Of a stretch of DNA of 64,000 nucleotides, positions 33,024-45,860 are shown piece after piece. Both the position numbers and the translations under genes were made by a program. A model generated the notes under the pieces. It searched no databases. It was not told the origin of the DNA and saw only the letters and a list, made by a program, of their open reading frames with translations. The stretch's first letter is position 1. Every line of letters begins with the position of its first letter. The DNA is from Protopterus annectens (lineage: Eukaryota > Chordata > Ceratodontiformes > Protopteridae): assembly GCF_019279795.1 (NCBI RefSeq), contig NC_056745.1:508773716-508837715 (forward strand), given 5' to 3'.

Positions 33024-33307
33024 GGCTTCGTGACAAAGGGGGTAAGACTTGGTCCCTCCCTGTTTATGTACAAGACCACAGACATGTTGTCTGACTGGAT
33101 AGCAATCACTCTGGACGGAAGGGGATGAAAAGCTTGCAACGCCAACAGCACCGTTCTTAACTCAAGGACATTGATATGCAAATTGACCTCTACATCGGAC
33201 CACATGCCTTGGACTGACTTTCCCTGGAAGTGCCCCCCCCCACACCCCATCAGGGAAGCATCAGTGGTCACCGTGGCGCTGGGCTGTGGAATCTGGGACG
33301 ACACCAA
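33020..33307 (-). pseudogene. DIRS B RNase H
   Basis: VTTDASLMGCGG gives the first Asp, HINVLELRTVLLAL the Glu and QSDNMSVVLYINREG the next Asp. The domain lies in one frame and overlaps the recombinase frame by a few bases. Confidence 0.82.
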
Positions 33308-34375
33308 AGATTTTCATCTGTACGCATCCACTAGAGGAGATCTTACTTGCAAATGTTGGTGATGAGAATCTGAGTTCAGGGTGTGGAGATTGGGTATCCA
33401 CTGGGCCTGAAGGAGCCATTGTAGTAATCTTATGTGTAGTCTGGCTAAGGGGACTATGGGGATGGCTGCGGCCATAGATCCTAAGGCTTGAAGAATCTCC
33501 CTTGTAGGCACCTTGCTTTTGCAGAGTATCACCTGAACTTGTGCCCTGAGTCTCTGAAGCCTGTGGGGAGGAAGAGAAATTGGGCTTGACTGCGTGTTGA
33601 ATATTGCCCCTATGAATTCCAGTTGTTGTGATGGATGGAGGTTTGATTTCTGCCAGTGTATGGTGATGCCTAATGACTCCACTAGGGCCAAGGTGTAGCG
33701 GAGGGCCCTGACCAGGAGATGCTTGGTGGGGGCGGAAAGGAGTCAATCGTCTAGATATGGAAACACCTGGAATCTCTGAAGTCTCAGATAAGCTGTTACC
33801 ACTACAAGACTTTTCGTGAACACTCTGGGGGCCGTTGAGACACCAAAAGGCAGGGCTCTGAATTGGTAGTGATTGGCTCCCAGGAGGCTCCTGGAGCGCT
33901 TGTCCATCTTGATATGGTAATACGCATCCTGGAGATCTAATGAGCACATCCACACACCCTCCTGCAGACAGGGGAGGATGTACTGAATCGTGACCATGCG
34001 GAACTTGGTCTGAGCTACTGATTTGTTTAGATGACGGAGATCCAGAATGGGCCTCCAGTCCCCTGTTTTCTTTGGCACCAAAAGGAATCTTGAGTAGAAC
34101 TCTGATCCGCACTGATGTAAGGGGGACCTTTTGGATGGCTCGTTTTTGAAGTAGCTTTCATATCTCGAAAGCTGCCTCCCTCCCTTTGACTGGGTGGAAC
34201 ATCGGGAAGGGATTTCGGAAGTCTTGGAAAGAATATTAGTGGAATATGGTAGCCTCTGGTAATGATCTGTGCACCCACTGATCATTCGTAATGGACAGCC
34301 AGGCATCTTAGTGCAGAGATAAATGCACCCTGACTGCTTCCAGAGGAAAACAATCAGGCAGCACCTCAGGAGCAC
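33261..34375 (-). pseudogene. DIRS B reverse transcriptase
   Basis: FYSRFLLVPKKTGDWRPILDL, CSLDLQDAYYHIKM, FRALPFGVSTAPRVFTK and FPYLDD are visible in order. Directly after LDD a TGA (33743-33745) ends the frame where the family normally has Trp (LDDWL), so TGG to TGA is likely. A frameshift then leads to the thumb (REILQALGSMAAAI). Confidence 0.87.
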
Positions 34376-36969
34376 TGATATGGTCTACCTTTGAAGGAAT
34401 CTCTGGAGCCATGGTTCCGGGGACCCCCTCTGCCTCGAAAGGGACGTCTTCCATTACTGGAACCCCCTCAACCTCTGGAGGAGTCCTCACCATGTGCTTC
34501 TCAGAAAGGACCTTGAGACTTCTTGTGCCACATTTTTCCACTCCTCTGGTTCCTGAAGAGTTGACGCTGAGGTTTGGAAAAGCGCAGGCCAACGGCAAAC
34601 AAGGCCTTCCCATCTTGCTCGCACCTGGCTAGTGTATATCTTTGACCTTCACACCAAACAGAGCAGAGTCGACAGGGGCATTTAGAAAGGAAGACTTGGA
34701 GTCCACGAGGTCACAGATGCGCATCCAGGCGTGACGTCTCATGACTACGCCTGCAGCCCGCAGCTCTAGCTGCCCCTTCGGTTGCGTGCGAGTGACAGCA
34801 ACCTCATGGATGAATTAGATATTGATTCTAGGGTGGCAAGTTGGGAACCAAAGTTATCTCGTGCCCCATTCGATACTTGACCCACGAGGGTTCCGGAGAG
34901 TTCGGAGATAAGATCTCTCTGGAGCCTCATAAAATGTGCCATGAAGTTCAGAGACCTAACCGCGAGGGTCGCTGATGCAAAGATTCGCTTCCCTAACCTG
35001 TCCACTGCCCGGGACTCTGTTGGGTGGGTGAATAGCAGGACTCTCTTCTGCAAGGTCCTTTTTCATGGCAGCCGCCGCCACCATAGCATCCACTGGCAAG
35101 CCTCTGCACCAATAGGGCTGATCCTCTGGAGGGGAGAGTACTTTGTCTGATCTCCAGGGGATGGCCTCAATGGAGTTGGGGTTCTTCCAAGCCCGTTGCA
35201 CTATGAATTTAACCAGCTCATCGGTAAGGGGGGGGTCACCCAAGAAGTAGAGGGCAGAGAGTGAAAGGCCTGCAGGAATACGGATTCCTCTGAGGAAGGG
35301 GTTGAGGGCTTCCAATCACCCCTCTGTTTCAAGATTTCCATGATGTCCCAGGAGGAGACATCATCAAGGGCGACCATGGGAACCCTTCCCCATCATCGTA
35401 GTCCGTATCCTCTGAGTGACTCCTCCGGGGAGTTAGTGTGTCTCCTCTTACACACCCGTTTCCGGGGAGGTTCTTCGGTGGGAACATCCGAAGAAGCCGC
35501 AGAAAGTGAAATGCCCTGAACAGGGGTCTCCTGGGCCTTGTGTTCTCAGAGTCCAGGGGGGTGGACTTTGACAGCTGCGGCTCAGAGGGAACTGGGGGAA
35601 TAACCAACTGTGGAAGACTGCTGGGAAGTGCCCTCTCCATCACCTGAAAAGCAGGCCCACCCAAAGAGGAAAGGGAGCACGGAACGGAAGACAGAATCGA
35701 AACCGGGGTCACACCCCGCTCCAGATGGACCACCCCCGGGGACGGAGCCTCAATCAAGCTCGGAGTGGTAGTCATCCTCTGCTCCGAAGTCGGGGCCGAC
35801 AACCATCAGAACCGACACTGGTACCAGGGGCCTGACCCCCCCAAGCATGAGATTGAGGAAGGGTGTGTTCCGATGGAATCAGCACCCAAAGGGATCTCGG
35901 AGCCTCAGACAGAATTGTTGTCAGCGCCTAGGAAGGAATTCCTCTAGTAAAAGTTGGATAGATGAGACTTGGAACAGAGAGGTCCAAGGGAAGAGAGTAA
36001 GTAGGGGTTGCTGGAGAAATAGACCCAAAGCCAGGAGTGGTATAGGGTCTAGGCAGATTTGAGATTCCCCTAGCAGTCAGCAGCTGATCAAAAAGTCACA
36101 CCACATCCAATTCGGAAAGGCTCCTGGTGGACCTCACCGATGCACCTGAATGGGAGTCAGGCTGGTCCAAAAAAGGGCTGCAGGCTGGTCAGGCAAACGG
36201 GTCCACATTGGATGAGTATCGGGTCCATGGTGTGTCGCAGAACAGCACCGACTCCAATTTTGCAACAGGTAATAATGGTATGGTCGGAGCCGTGAATGGG
36301 CTCAGAGCAGAAGTCACTAAAAGTGGACGATAGGAACGGTTCTGAGGACATTGTCAGAACTGATAACGGGGTCGAAATGGGCGAAGTTGGTGCCAATAAA
36401 GACGTGGAAATACTGGTCGGTATCGAAGACGTAATACTGGTCAGTATCAAAGATATAGGCGGTGCCGTAATCGTCGGTGTCAGGGTGGGTGCCAACAAGG
36501 CTACCTCGGTAAACTTCACTGTAGCAGAGCTCGGAGCTGATGGGGTAGTCAGCACTGAGGAGGCAGAACGGTGTTCAGATGACTTATGGGCCTTGTGCTT
36601 GTGACCTTTACCTCTGTCACCAGCCGGTGAAGAGGTGTCCAATTGAGGACGTTTCTTATCCAAAGCAGGAGGGGGTGAGACCTCCATCGCAGAAATGGCC
36701 TCAGAGAAAGGCGAAGCAAGCAGGGCCTTTAGAACAAGTTTGTTACGACGTTCATTCAGCATCCGCTGACTGAAACTAACACAGATATCACTATTCGGCA
36801 GTTTACCACTGCAAGAAGAGCAGTGTTTAAATTCTGTAGTTCCTTTCTTTTCAGACATTCCAAACACACTCTCACACACAAGGGACAGAGAGAGGAAATG
36901 GAGGGGAGAAAAAGCAAATACCAATAATGGTAACAAGATACCGTAAAGGTAGAATGTTAGAGATAACAA
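34376..36969 (-). pseudogene. DIRS B gag
   Basis: The Gag-like region holds a Cys pair (CSSCSGKL) near its start, a Ser/Thr/Pro-rich low-complexity middle, and the block VDRLGKRIFASATLAVRSLN, related to DRWGKKVYTSATLAERALN of A. Frames change near 36160, 35330 and 34770. No enzyme motif is present. Confidence 0.7.
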
Positions 36970-37292
36970 GAAATTACCAACAATGGTAAGAGAGAAATAC
37001 CTGTGGATAGAGCAGTAGCAATATAGAACAAAAACAAGTTATAAGGAAGAAAAAACTTTCAAACTATTAAATATTTACGAAAAAAGCACTTAGCTGAAGA
37101 GCTCAGTAAAACGCTGCTATATGGCTGCTCGGCAAACGAGATCTAAGGTAACTGAGCAAAGGGCATTATGGGTAGCAGCTTAGCTGGAGAGTTTTTGGTG
37201 CACGCAAGCTTGGTATAAGGCCGACTCAGTTCTGAGGGCTCGGAACCGAACCAATCAGTGATGAATAGAAAGAAGATTAACAACTTCAGATT

Positions 37293-37370
37293 ATATGGTT
37301 ATGGTAAGATTTTACACAACTATTCTATGTCCTATTCTCATGTTGCAGTATTCCAAACCCTTGAGTGAGT
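37293..37370 (-). repeat. Outer DIRS: half of the internal complementary region
   Basis: On the minus strand this reads CCCTCAAGGG-like sequence, GGAATACTGCAACATGAG, then AGTTGTGTAAAATCTTACC, the inverse of the 3' end at 30705. DIRS B interrupts it after CCATA. Confidence 0.7.
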
Positions 37371-38436
37371 GCCAAAGCTCAAATGGTCTTCTTTGTCACT
37401 GCTTTTTCCAGAGCCCTGGGATGAAAGAAGATGAACAATTGGTCTGATTTCCTGATAGACTGTTTTATCAAGGTAAAATCTAAGTTGTCTGTGAACATCA
37501 AGGGAGTGTACGACACTCTCACTGTCATTCTGTGGATGAGGGAAGAAGGTGGGGAGATGAACAGTTTGGTTTAAGGATAACTCATTGACCACTTTGGGCA
37601 CGAAGGAAGGATTGGTCCGAAGGGTTATTCTGTCCTTGTGGAAGGTGAGAAAAGGGGAAATAGCTATGAGCGCCTGAAGCTCTGACACTCTTCTGGCTGA
37701 TGTCAAGACTATCAGGAGCACAGTTTTCCAAGTGCAGTGTTTCACAGGCGCGTTAGAAGCTGGTTCAAAAGGGGCCACTGTGACCTTCTCTAAAACACAG
37801 TTCAGGTCCCATGGTGGTGGAATGGGTTTCCTGGGGGGGGGGGGCTGAGATACAGCACTCCCTTTAGGAATAACTTTGCAGGCAACTGAGATGCTAAAGG
37901 GGGATTCAGAGGCAGACAAGGTGTCATACCAGCAAGGTGGGTCTTAACAGGGGAGTATATCAACCCTGTCTGCAATAATTTACACAGGTGTGAGAGTACC
38001 AAGGGGACATCACCCTGAAAGGGGTCTAACTGCCTTTATAGATACTAGATGGAGAATCTTTTCCACTTAGACAAATAAGATATCCTGGTATTAGGTTTCC
38101 TTACCTCCTGCAGGACTGTGAGCACGTCTTCATTGTAAAGGTGTCTGTAAGGAATCAAAATTCTATCACCCACAGGGTAAGGTACAAAGACTAAAGGTGA
38201 GTATGGATTATTAATCCCTTGTCCTGTGTGAGAAGGTCCACTCTGTGGGGTGACTTGTGGTGATTGCCCCTGTCTACATGCAGGAGGGGGAAACCAATGC
38301 TGTCGTGGCCAAAAGGGAGTCAAGAACAAGATTTTTGGTTTGTCCAGCTGGACTTTCTGCAGTTGGAAGGGGGGAAATGCATATAGAGACATCCCCTTCC
38401 AAGAGACTGAAAAGGCGGCCGTTGCCCTTGCCAAAG
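37371..38436 (-). pseudogene. Outer DIRS tyrosine recombinase, truncated
   Basis: YLSKWKRFSI marks the core-binding part, WDLNCVLEKVTV and TSARRVSELQAL the catalytic domain with the first Arg intact. After the segment matching RKT-D-QLLVSFA the sequence passes straight to the complementary region, so the HxxR and Tyr part is deleted. The junction is near 37400. Confidence 0.82.
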
Positions 38437-38446
38437 GACTGGATAG

Positions 38447-38672
38447 TAGTGGTCTCTTTCGGCTTTTCCCAGTTAGGGGTCGCCACAGCGGAACTCCGGT
38501 CCGCTAATGATTGGTAGTTGATTTTTACGTGCCGAGTTACCAGCCCTGACGCACAACCTTCAACGAAGGTACGCCCATTCACGCATGTCTCCACGCAGAA
38601 GACGCTCTAGCTGAGAATCGAACCGGACAGCGACTTACTGTGAGGCGACAACGCTACTGCAGCACCACCACC
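38447..38672 (-). mobile_element. SINE 2 (same family as SINE 1)
   Basis: On the minus strand the head reads GTTGTCGCCTCACAG and GGTTCGATTCTCAGC, and the tail GCGACCCCTAACTGGGAAAA then GCCGAAAGAGA. Both ends match SINE 1. It is bracketed by GGACTGGATAG (38436-38446) and GGACTGGGTAG (38673-38683), one mismatch. It lies between the RNase H and recombinase parts of the outer DIRS. Confidence 0.8.
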
Positions 38673-38683
38673 GGACTGGGTAG

Positions 38684-38969
38684 CCTGGTGCAAAATAATG
38701 GAAGTTGTATATTCCGAAGGAGAGGCAAACAGATCTATTTAAGGTGTGCTACATTTGTGTATTATGCCCAAGAGCACATCTCTGTGGAGTATCCATTCGT
38801 GGGACTGTGACATGGACCTGCTCAAGGTGTCGTCTTGGGTGTTCTGATCTGAAAGGATATATAGTGTAAGCGGAGTGATCCCCTGCTGAGTCTCAAAGTC
38901 CCAGACTTGGAGAGGTAGTCTGCACAGCAAGTAAGATTTTGTTCCGCAGTTTGCTCACATACCACAGAA
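38684..38969 (-). pseudogene. Outer DIRS RNase H, C-terminal part
   Basis: WYVSK at the right edge, then after a shift SYLLC and DTLSRSMSQSHEW, which corresponds to the end of the RNase H region in element A (ELSRNLMDPHEW). The domain stops at the left end of D and continues at 49522. Confidence 0.75.
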
Positions 38970-39190
38970 AGTACAGTTGTGTACACTTACCATAAATGTA
39001 GATGTTCGAGTGTATTCACTGCTGCAGACATCACCTGTGGGTTATCCTTGCTGCGGTAGCCCTCGGCCAGCCCGGATACCAGAGTCAATGTTTTTTTTTT
39101 TATGTCAGCTGCCATCACCTTTAGTCTAACGACAGGTCGTCAGTGCTATAAACCAAGGCAGCCGACATCATTACATCAGTTTTCTTACCC
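38970..39190 (-). repeat. DIRS D 3' terminal repeat
   Basis: AGTACAGTTGTGTACACTTACC, then the inverted repeat with CACCTGTGGGTTATCC and GGTAGCCCTCGGCC, which is mirrored at 49460-49490. It is the same type as the ends of A, E and F. Confidence 0.82.
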
Positions 39191-39307
39191 TAACCTATCA
39201 GAAACCCAAGGAAAGTTGGTCCTGGTGGTTAAAAGTCACCAAGGGAAGCTTATGTCCCCCTAGGGGAGGATGCTACATGGGGGCTGGAGGGAGGGAAAAC
39301 CCATATC

Positions 39308-42300
39308 AGTACAGTTTTATTGCCCAGAAATCAGAAGATACTACCACACAAAGGTCTGCATACCTTACTACGGGGTAGAACAATATATACACCTATATAA
39401 TAAGGTGAAATCCGGTTTTACCAACCACCCCTGCACACAGAGGGAAGTAATAATCCAGGAATCTAACTGCAGCATCACGCCATCCGAAAAAGGGAGGGAA
39501 TGGTAGGTACCAAAACTGAAAGATGCAACAAAGTCTTCAAAAACTGCAAAACATGAAACAAAATATCAAAAAGCAGATGTAAGAACTCATCCAACCACAA
39601 GAAAAAGCAGGCTGAGGAGGGAGGCAGCAGCCTCCAAAATATCCTTAAGCCCCCCTTTATGGCACAAATAAGAAAACAGATAATCCTTCTCGGCTTGCTG
39701 CATAATCCCTGCTGGCACCAATGCTATGATGTGGGTGAGGCTTAGAAATGCATAAAGAAGTGAGCCCTAAACATGCTCTGTTGACACTTGTGTGGGAAAG
39801 CCCCCTCACTTGCCATGAAAAGATCATGAGAAGTACTGATACCAAAAGCCAATCCACTACCCTATCTTAAAGTAAAATCAAATTGCCTCTGACTCAAAAT
39901 GGAAAAAAAAAAAAGTTCCCCTTTACTGTTAGTGATCCTTAGTCCTACAAATGAATAAATTCCATGCTTGTACAAATAAAGAATGTGCAATCGCAGCCAG
40001 CAAATTTTAGAATGGTTAGAGTTGGTGACACAAATTGCCTAGCAAAAACAAAACATAAGAAAACTACACCTGCTGCATAAAACCCTAACCCTGAAGTAAG
40101 TAATAATATGCCATCCTTAAGCACAAAACTAAGAAAAAGGCTTTAAAGAGCCATTAGGGGGCAATGATAAAAAAGGGGCAAGTAATACAATAGCCAACAA
40201 AAAGCAGTCTTCCAAAACAAATAAAGCAATATTCTAGATTAGTGAGAATTCCTCTCCTCCTAATGGAACAAAAACAAAATAAAGGTCTTAAGTTTGCAGT
40301 AGACTCAAGCTGGAGGGATTTATGGAGTATAAATCAACAGAAACTGTCAAATATTGACATGCGAGCAGGATGGTGGATGTTTCAACAGGCTCAAGCTGGG
40401 GCAAATTTTGAAATACTTGTGAAGAGAAGGCAACAGCAAAAATCTCTTCAACTCAGGTAATATATTCTTCCTTGCTCAAAACTGTTGAACAAAGGATGCG
40501 AAACAACAGAGACCAAGAGAAGTGAGCACAGATTTGTAGCGTATGAGCTCAATAAACCATAGAAGACAGACCATTGCTGAGTTACTTCAGTGTTGAGAAT
40601 AGAAGAGCCATACCCAAATTAGGTTCAGGAATTCCAAATGTCAGACTGAAAGTAATAGCTTCCCAGAATCCTTGTTACCTGCTGGGATTATCCTTGTGGA
40701 GGCCTTTAGCAGCATATGCTTCTTTACCAGAAAGTTGGAGTAGAGTGACCTTTGTTTGCCATGGCCAATCTGGAGCTCAGGGGGTCATAAGAAGCCTGTG
40801 AAGCGATCAGATTAACCCTACCTTTGGATCTGAGGCAGACTGTTGTGGCATACAGAGGCAAGGCTTGACCAACTTCAGAAGACCAGAGAGAGCACTTTTA
40901 GCACTGTGATCCAACTGAAAGTCATCAGATCCCGTTTCGTCTTCCAGCTTGTGGTTCAGTGGAGAACTGAACAGATCTGGTGGAAAAGTTCTGTGTGAAA
41001 CACTTTGAAAAACTGCCTGCCCTGAAGCTTTAACTCCGTTTGAGAAAAGTCCCCTTGTCTGCTTAACACATGCATTCTGGGTTTATGTGTCTGGCAGAAA
41101 CCTTGAGTGAAGCAGTAGGTCATGCGCTGTTCTCTGATAGAAATGTGTTCCAGTGCATAGAGGTTAAGAAACCTGACAGATTTGTTGTTGTAGTGTATCA
41201 TGACAGAGTTTGTTGTCTGTTAGAAACACGCTCAAGATGTAGCCTATGTCCAGAGAAGAAGCCAATGCCTTTGACGCTGACTGCCTGTATCTCCTTTATG
41301 TTGATATTTGTCTAGCTACCACTTGACAGTGTGTATCCTTTACAAACAACTATAGGCTCCCCATCAGTTGTCGGGCATCTGTCTACTAATCCTGACCCAG
41401 CCTCTGGCATTGGTCACGATGCTCCCTTGTTAAGTCTCTTGTCCTATTTGCTTGACTGATGTGTAATCCACTTTCATGGTAAGTGGACATTGACAGTGTT
41501 GTCCTGGCAGTCATGTGCCACATTTTTGACCGCCCGACCGCCTGTTCCTGCACAAGTTGTTTTTTGCATTGGGGTCAACTTCCCACAAACTATTTTTGAT
41601 TTTGTTAGGTTGAAGGACTGTCTCTTTCTATATTGCAGTTGAGATGACAAGGTCCAGAAAAGTGAATCACTTGTCCGGGGCGTAAGAATGGACTGTTAGC
41701 TGAGCTCAGAAAGATTACGAATATTTCAGTCTCACACACAGAAAGCACATGTCTAGCATGGGTGCTAGACTTCCAAGATGCGTATTCAGTCTGACCTGAT
41801 TGAGAGTATCACAGCTAAGATATTCTCATAGCCTAGAAAGGTCTTCCACCAGCAGAAGGAATGATTAAGGAAATGGAGATAGATTTGAAAGCCTTGTCTA
41901 CTGCAGAGAGGTGGTTCAAAATCTGTGCTATGTGAAATATCTGGGCGACCTAAGCAGCTTAGCCTGATGCAGACGATAATGAGAATGCCTGAAATAAGGA
42001 AGTCCTGTAATCCTGTTCTGATCGTTGGCATGCATCGAGGTATCTTTAAGAATACCTACGAGTACTGATCCAACTTTGCAGAGAATGCACTGTAAAAGCC
42101 CCATTCTGTCCCAACTGGACTTGAAAGACTAGTCTGACATGCAGTAAGCAGGGGATAAATCCATAAAACCCCTCCATCCATTTCTGGAATTACTGGCAGA
42201 TCTCCATAACCCCTACTGAAACTGCTTGAACCACGTGTCTCCCATGGTAGTTGAGGAGGAGTTAAATAAAAAGCAGTCGCGGGAAAAGAGAATGCAGTTG

Positions 42301-44368
42301 AAACATGAGGAAGTTGAGAGTCTGTAACTACCATTAAACCTTGAAAGTTAGGTCTGTTCTGAAGGAGCTGCCAGATGAATAACTCGGGCCCCGAAAAGAG
42401 ACAGTTGTCCTTCAACTACCTGTGCTGACAGGCCCCCCCCCTACCACGCTGGACCTGGTGCCTAGACTGGACCATTAAGCAGGAAACTGTCCACCCCCCT
42501 CACCCAGAAATTTCTACTAGAAAGACTGGGAATCATAAAAAACTTGTTCTTTTCCCAGTCAGCCAAATTTTTGTCCCACCCAGGTTTCAATAAAAAAAAT
42601 CTTTACTGTGTTGCCAACAACCAGCTGGACCTCCATTTCAAATCAAACTGGCAAAATAACAAAGCCAACCACATGATCATCCCTTGAGCAGGCATGCCTC
42701 ACGAAGAACAGAACTCATGGCAGCCACCTAAAAGAGGCCTAGCAAAATCAAACCCACAACTCAAAGACACCACCCACTTGTTTGATCATTTGCACTAAAT
42801 CAATACATCAAACTCAAGCCTTGGTTCCGCTAATTCCACTGAAAAAGCATATAATTGTGATATGGAATAAGCATTCAATTTCTTCACCAAAAACAGACAA
42901 TTCAAACCTCATGGGCCCAGTGGAAAAGAATTTAGATGTACCCACTATCTAACGCGCCTCCCTCTGTCAGTAAGAACAGAGTCTTTTTAAGGCTAGATTG
43001 GCTAACACCTTTGCTTAACCCTTTAGACAGGGGAGAAACAAGAGCCCTTAACTGAATAGGATTTTACTTACAGAGGCTTTAACACCTCAGTACCTACCTA
43101 TCAGGTTTAACAGGTTGGGCAAAGAAAAGCCTGGCAGGAAGCCTCTGCCCTCAAATCTTCTAGGGCCAGGAGGTAAACTTCAGGGAAGCTGCTGGCCTGC
43201 ATGCAGAAAACCTCAAATTCTTCCTGCCTCTCTTCCTAATCAGAATAATCCCTGGCCTTCCATTTAAAGTGCTCCCTCATGGGAATGCAAAACTCTCTAA
43301 ATGAAAAAATCCTCAGGAGGAGATGGCCTCTCTGTAGTCAGAAAAAAGAAAAAAGAAAATAAGGATGTCATACTGCTGATCAATCTTCGCAGACTGAACC
43401 CTTGCCCCATAACCCTCAAATCTGTCCCAGAAGCTGGTTCCTCTCATTCCCTCTTATCAAAGAAGCCCTGTCAAACTCTCCTAATGATTCTCCATTTTCT
43501 TATGCCGTTCTCTAGTAGTAATCTTGGAAACAGAGGAGAGCAGGTGTTAGAAGCTGAACCTGGAAGCCCAAAAGCAAGTAGTTTTGGCAGAAGAAGGAGA
43601 GGCTCTAACTACTTTGGGAAGAGGAAGAGAGATAGTAGCCTGAGAAGCCCCCCTCAGCCCTCCCCCCTGGCCTAGAGGGTACATCCTGTAACAGTAAAAC
43701 AGTGGCCTGTCCTCCTATAGAAAACAACCTGGAAACCTCTGGCTCCACTGAGTTATCCTTTTCTCTAAACCACACCGGGGACGTGGGGTTCATCAACCCT
43801 AACCTTCTGTTTTTGTCCTTTAGGCGCTTCGCTACAGCGCGCGCCTTTGCGTGCACGGGCCGACTTTTATAATTGCATTTTCTACTTCCCAAAATAATCC
43901 ACAGTCTAACCTCCTCCTTAATAGTCTACGCTTTTATAAGCTAGCAACTTAGCACAAGAGCAACAACAAACAAACCGCGCCTAAACAAGTTATATAATAA
44001 TGTATGGTAATCCCAATGGGGTAAAGTTTTTGAGGTAAGAAATACAGTTATTCTCTTTTTCTGACATCCTGAAATACTGAGGCAAGAAAAAACCAAAAAA
44101 ACCAAGCAGTCCTTAACCAACTCTGATCAACTCTGAAAAACCGATTTTTCCGATAACGAAAGCCAGAACCTACTGCGCAAAAAAAAAAACTGTTCGGAAA
44201 TCGCGGCAAAAAAACTGAGGAGGATACGGCCATGCGCGCGTGGTACCCTGACGTGATGTCGGCCCCTTCGCGCCTGACCCGGCGTCGGCTTGCCTTATTT
44301 ATTCCGGTCCGACTGGATGCGGACTATACCCAATAGTAAGGACTGCAGCAATGGAAGACGAAGAACAT
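39308..44368 (-). mobile_element. Nested DIRS-like module in D (gag remnants only)
   Basis: This 5.1-kb module lies between D's complementary region and 3' terminus. Like the other DIRS ends it begins (minus strand) ATGTTCTTCG and ends near AGTACAGTTTT. Behind the promoter-like end is LPHWDYHTLLY, similar to IPHKDFHSYCIP of A's gag N-terminus; MREHFKWKARDYSD at about 43230-43290 corresponds to MREHFHWESQDYS of A's gag. No RT, RNase H or recombinase motif was found. The left end carries about nine extra bases compared with E. Confidence 0.65.
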
Positions 44369-44475
44369 CCAGGACTGCAACAGTGAATACACTCTAACAT
44401 CTACATTTATGGAAAGTGCACACAACTGTACTATGTTCTTCGTGTTGCACTGTTGCAGTCATCACCTGTGGGAGG
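44369..44475 (-). repeat. Internal complementary region of DIRS D
   Basis: GGACTGCAACAGTGAATACACTC ... ACAACTGTACT mirrors the 3' end at 38970. From ATGTTCTTCGTGTTGCACTG (44433) on it mirrors the 5' end at 49480-49521. Confidence 0.85.
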
Positions 44476-44479
44476 ATTC

Positions 44480-45860
44480 CCAAAGCTGAGAAGAGGGGTG
44501 GAAGGATAGGTTAGAGTCCTAGGCATGGGTCAGCAGGCCCTGCAGAACTGCAGAGACAAACCCTGCCCTAGACTTAGAAAAAAGAGGTAGGTGGTAATGC
44601 TTTGTAAAGGTATGGACAGAAGTCCAGGTGGCAGCTTCCAAAATGTCCCCTGAGGAAGGCGGTGGAAGTGGAGGCTGCCCTAGTGGAATGGGTACGGACA
44701 GACTTATAGGGAGTTTCCCATGTAGTCTGTAGCAGAAATGGATACAGTGTGATATCTATTTGGAAATGAGCTTCCCCCTCTGCCCTGGGGCAAAGCTGAC
44801 AAGTAGTTGGTCTGTTTTTCTGAATGGTTTAATATGGTCCAGATAGTATCTGAGTTGTCTGTGCACGTCTAGCAAGTGTATAATTCTTTCCCCCTTGTTT
44901 TGAGGGTTGGGAAAGAAGGTGAGTAAGTGTATGGCCTGGTTGAGGGTCACATCAGATACCACCCTTGGGCATAAAGGAGGGGTTAGTCCTCAGGGAGACC
45001 ATGTTTGCATGGAAAATGATGAAGGGCTCAACAGCCACGAGAGCCTGAAGTTCGGATACCCTTCTGGCTGAGGTGACAGCTAGTAGGAAGGCAGTCTTCA
45101 AGGAGAGGTATTTCAATTCTGTAGAAGCAGCATGTTCGAAAGGAGGTAAGGTTAGTTTTTCTAGAACATAATTCAGGTCCCAGGGTGGCGTGGGAAGGCC
45201 TTCTGGGAGGTCTGATATTAGAAGCCCTGCTGAGGAATTGCTTAATTAAAGGATGAGAGAAGAGGGGTGGGTCTGAATCGTAACGGGCAGAAATGGCTAA
45301 GGCATGAATCTTACTATAGGAGAAAGAGAGGCCACTATTGAGCAACTTGGCTAGGTAATCCAAGATAAGAGGGATGGAAGGATGGGAGGTACTGGCCCCT
45401 TTAGACTGGTTCCAGCAGTAGAATCTTTTCCATTTCTCTGCGTATGATTTTCTGGTGCTGGGTCTTCTTGCCTCTGTGATGATGTATAGGACCTGTTTGT
45501 TTAACAGGGACTCCCTGTTTGCTTTTAAGGTATAAGCCATGCTGAAAGATTGAGCGCCCAAGTCTGGGTGCAGTATCTTCTTCCTCACCTGGGTCAAGAG
45601 GGGGGCTGTGATGTCAGGCTGTGCAGTAAGGGGTACCAATGCTCTCTGGACTAATCTTGAGCAATAAGGATGGCCTTTGGCCTCCTCTCTTATTTTAATC
45701 AATACCTTGGGAATAAGGGGCAGAGGAGGGAATGCGTACACAAAGAGGGAGTTCCAGGGGAAGGTCAAGGCATCCACCTTCCATGCTAGGAGGTGATACT
45801 CCCTGGTACAGAACTTTTGCAGCTGGTGGTTGAGGTGTGAGGCAGAGAGATCCACATCTG
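44480..45860 (-). pseudogene. DIRS D tyrosine recombinase
   Basis: The core-binding block RKSYAEKWKRFYCWNQ, SSASNIRPP-like segment and the first-Arg region (TSARRVSELQAL, after a frameshift near 45060-45110) are present. LNQAIHLLTFFPNPQNKGE follows. The HxxR and Tyr region lies at 44560-44690 but is broken by shifts. Upstream, DLSASHLNHQLQKFCTREYH is the conserved inter-domain block. Confidence 0.8.

Larger units (their letters stand above)
31044..37292 (-). mobile_element. DIRS retrotransposon B (different family)
   Basis: A 6.2-kb DIRS element on the minus strand. Its inverted terminal repeats (31080-31210 and 37140-37270) share GGTTCGGTTCCGAGCCCT and ATACCAAGCTTGC. The complementary region at 31334-31440 mirrors both outer ends. 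Gag, RT, RNase H and recombinase follow in canonical order from right to left. The termini and sequence differ from A, D and E, so it is another family. It sits inside the complementary region of the outer DIRS. Confidence 0.88.

Noticed and set aside
36157-36604. Plus-strand open frame at 36296-36604 as a separate gene
   Set aside because: It lies opposite the low-complexity part of DIRS B gag; a shadow frame.
43301-43675. 124-codon plus-strand frame as a host gene
   Set aside because: No recognisable domain, no splice context, and the minus strand here shows DIRS gag-like traces.
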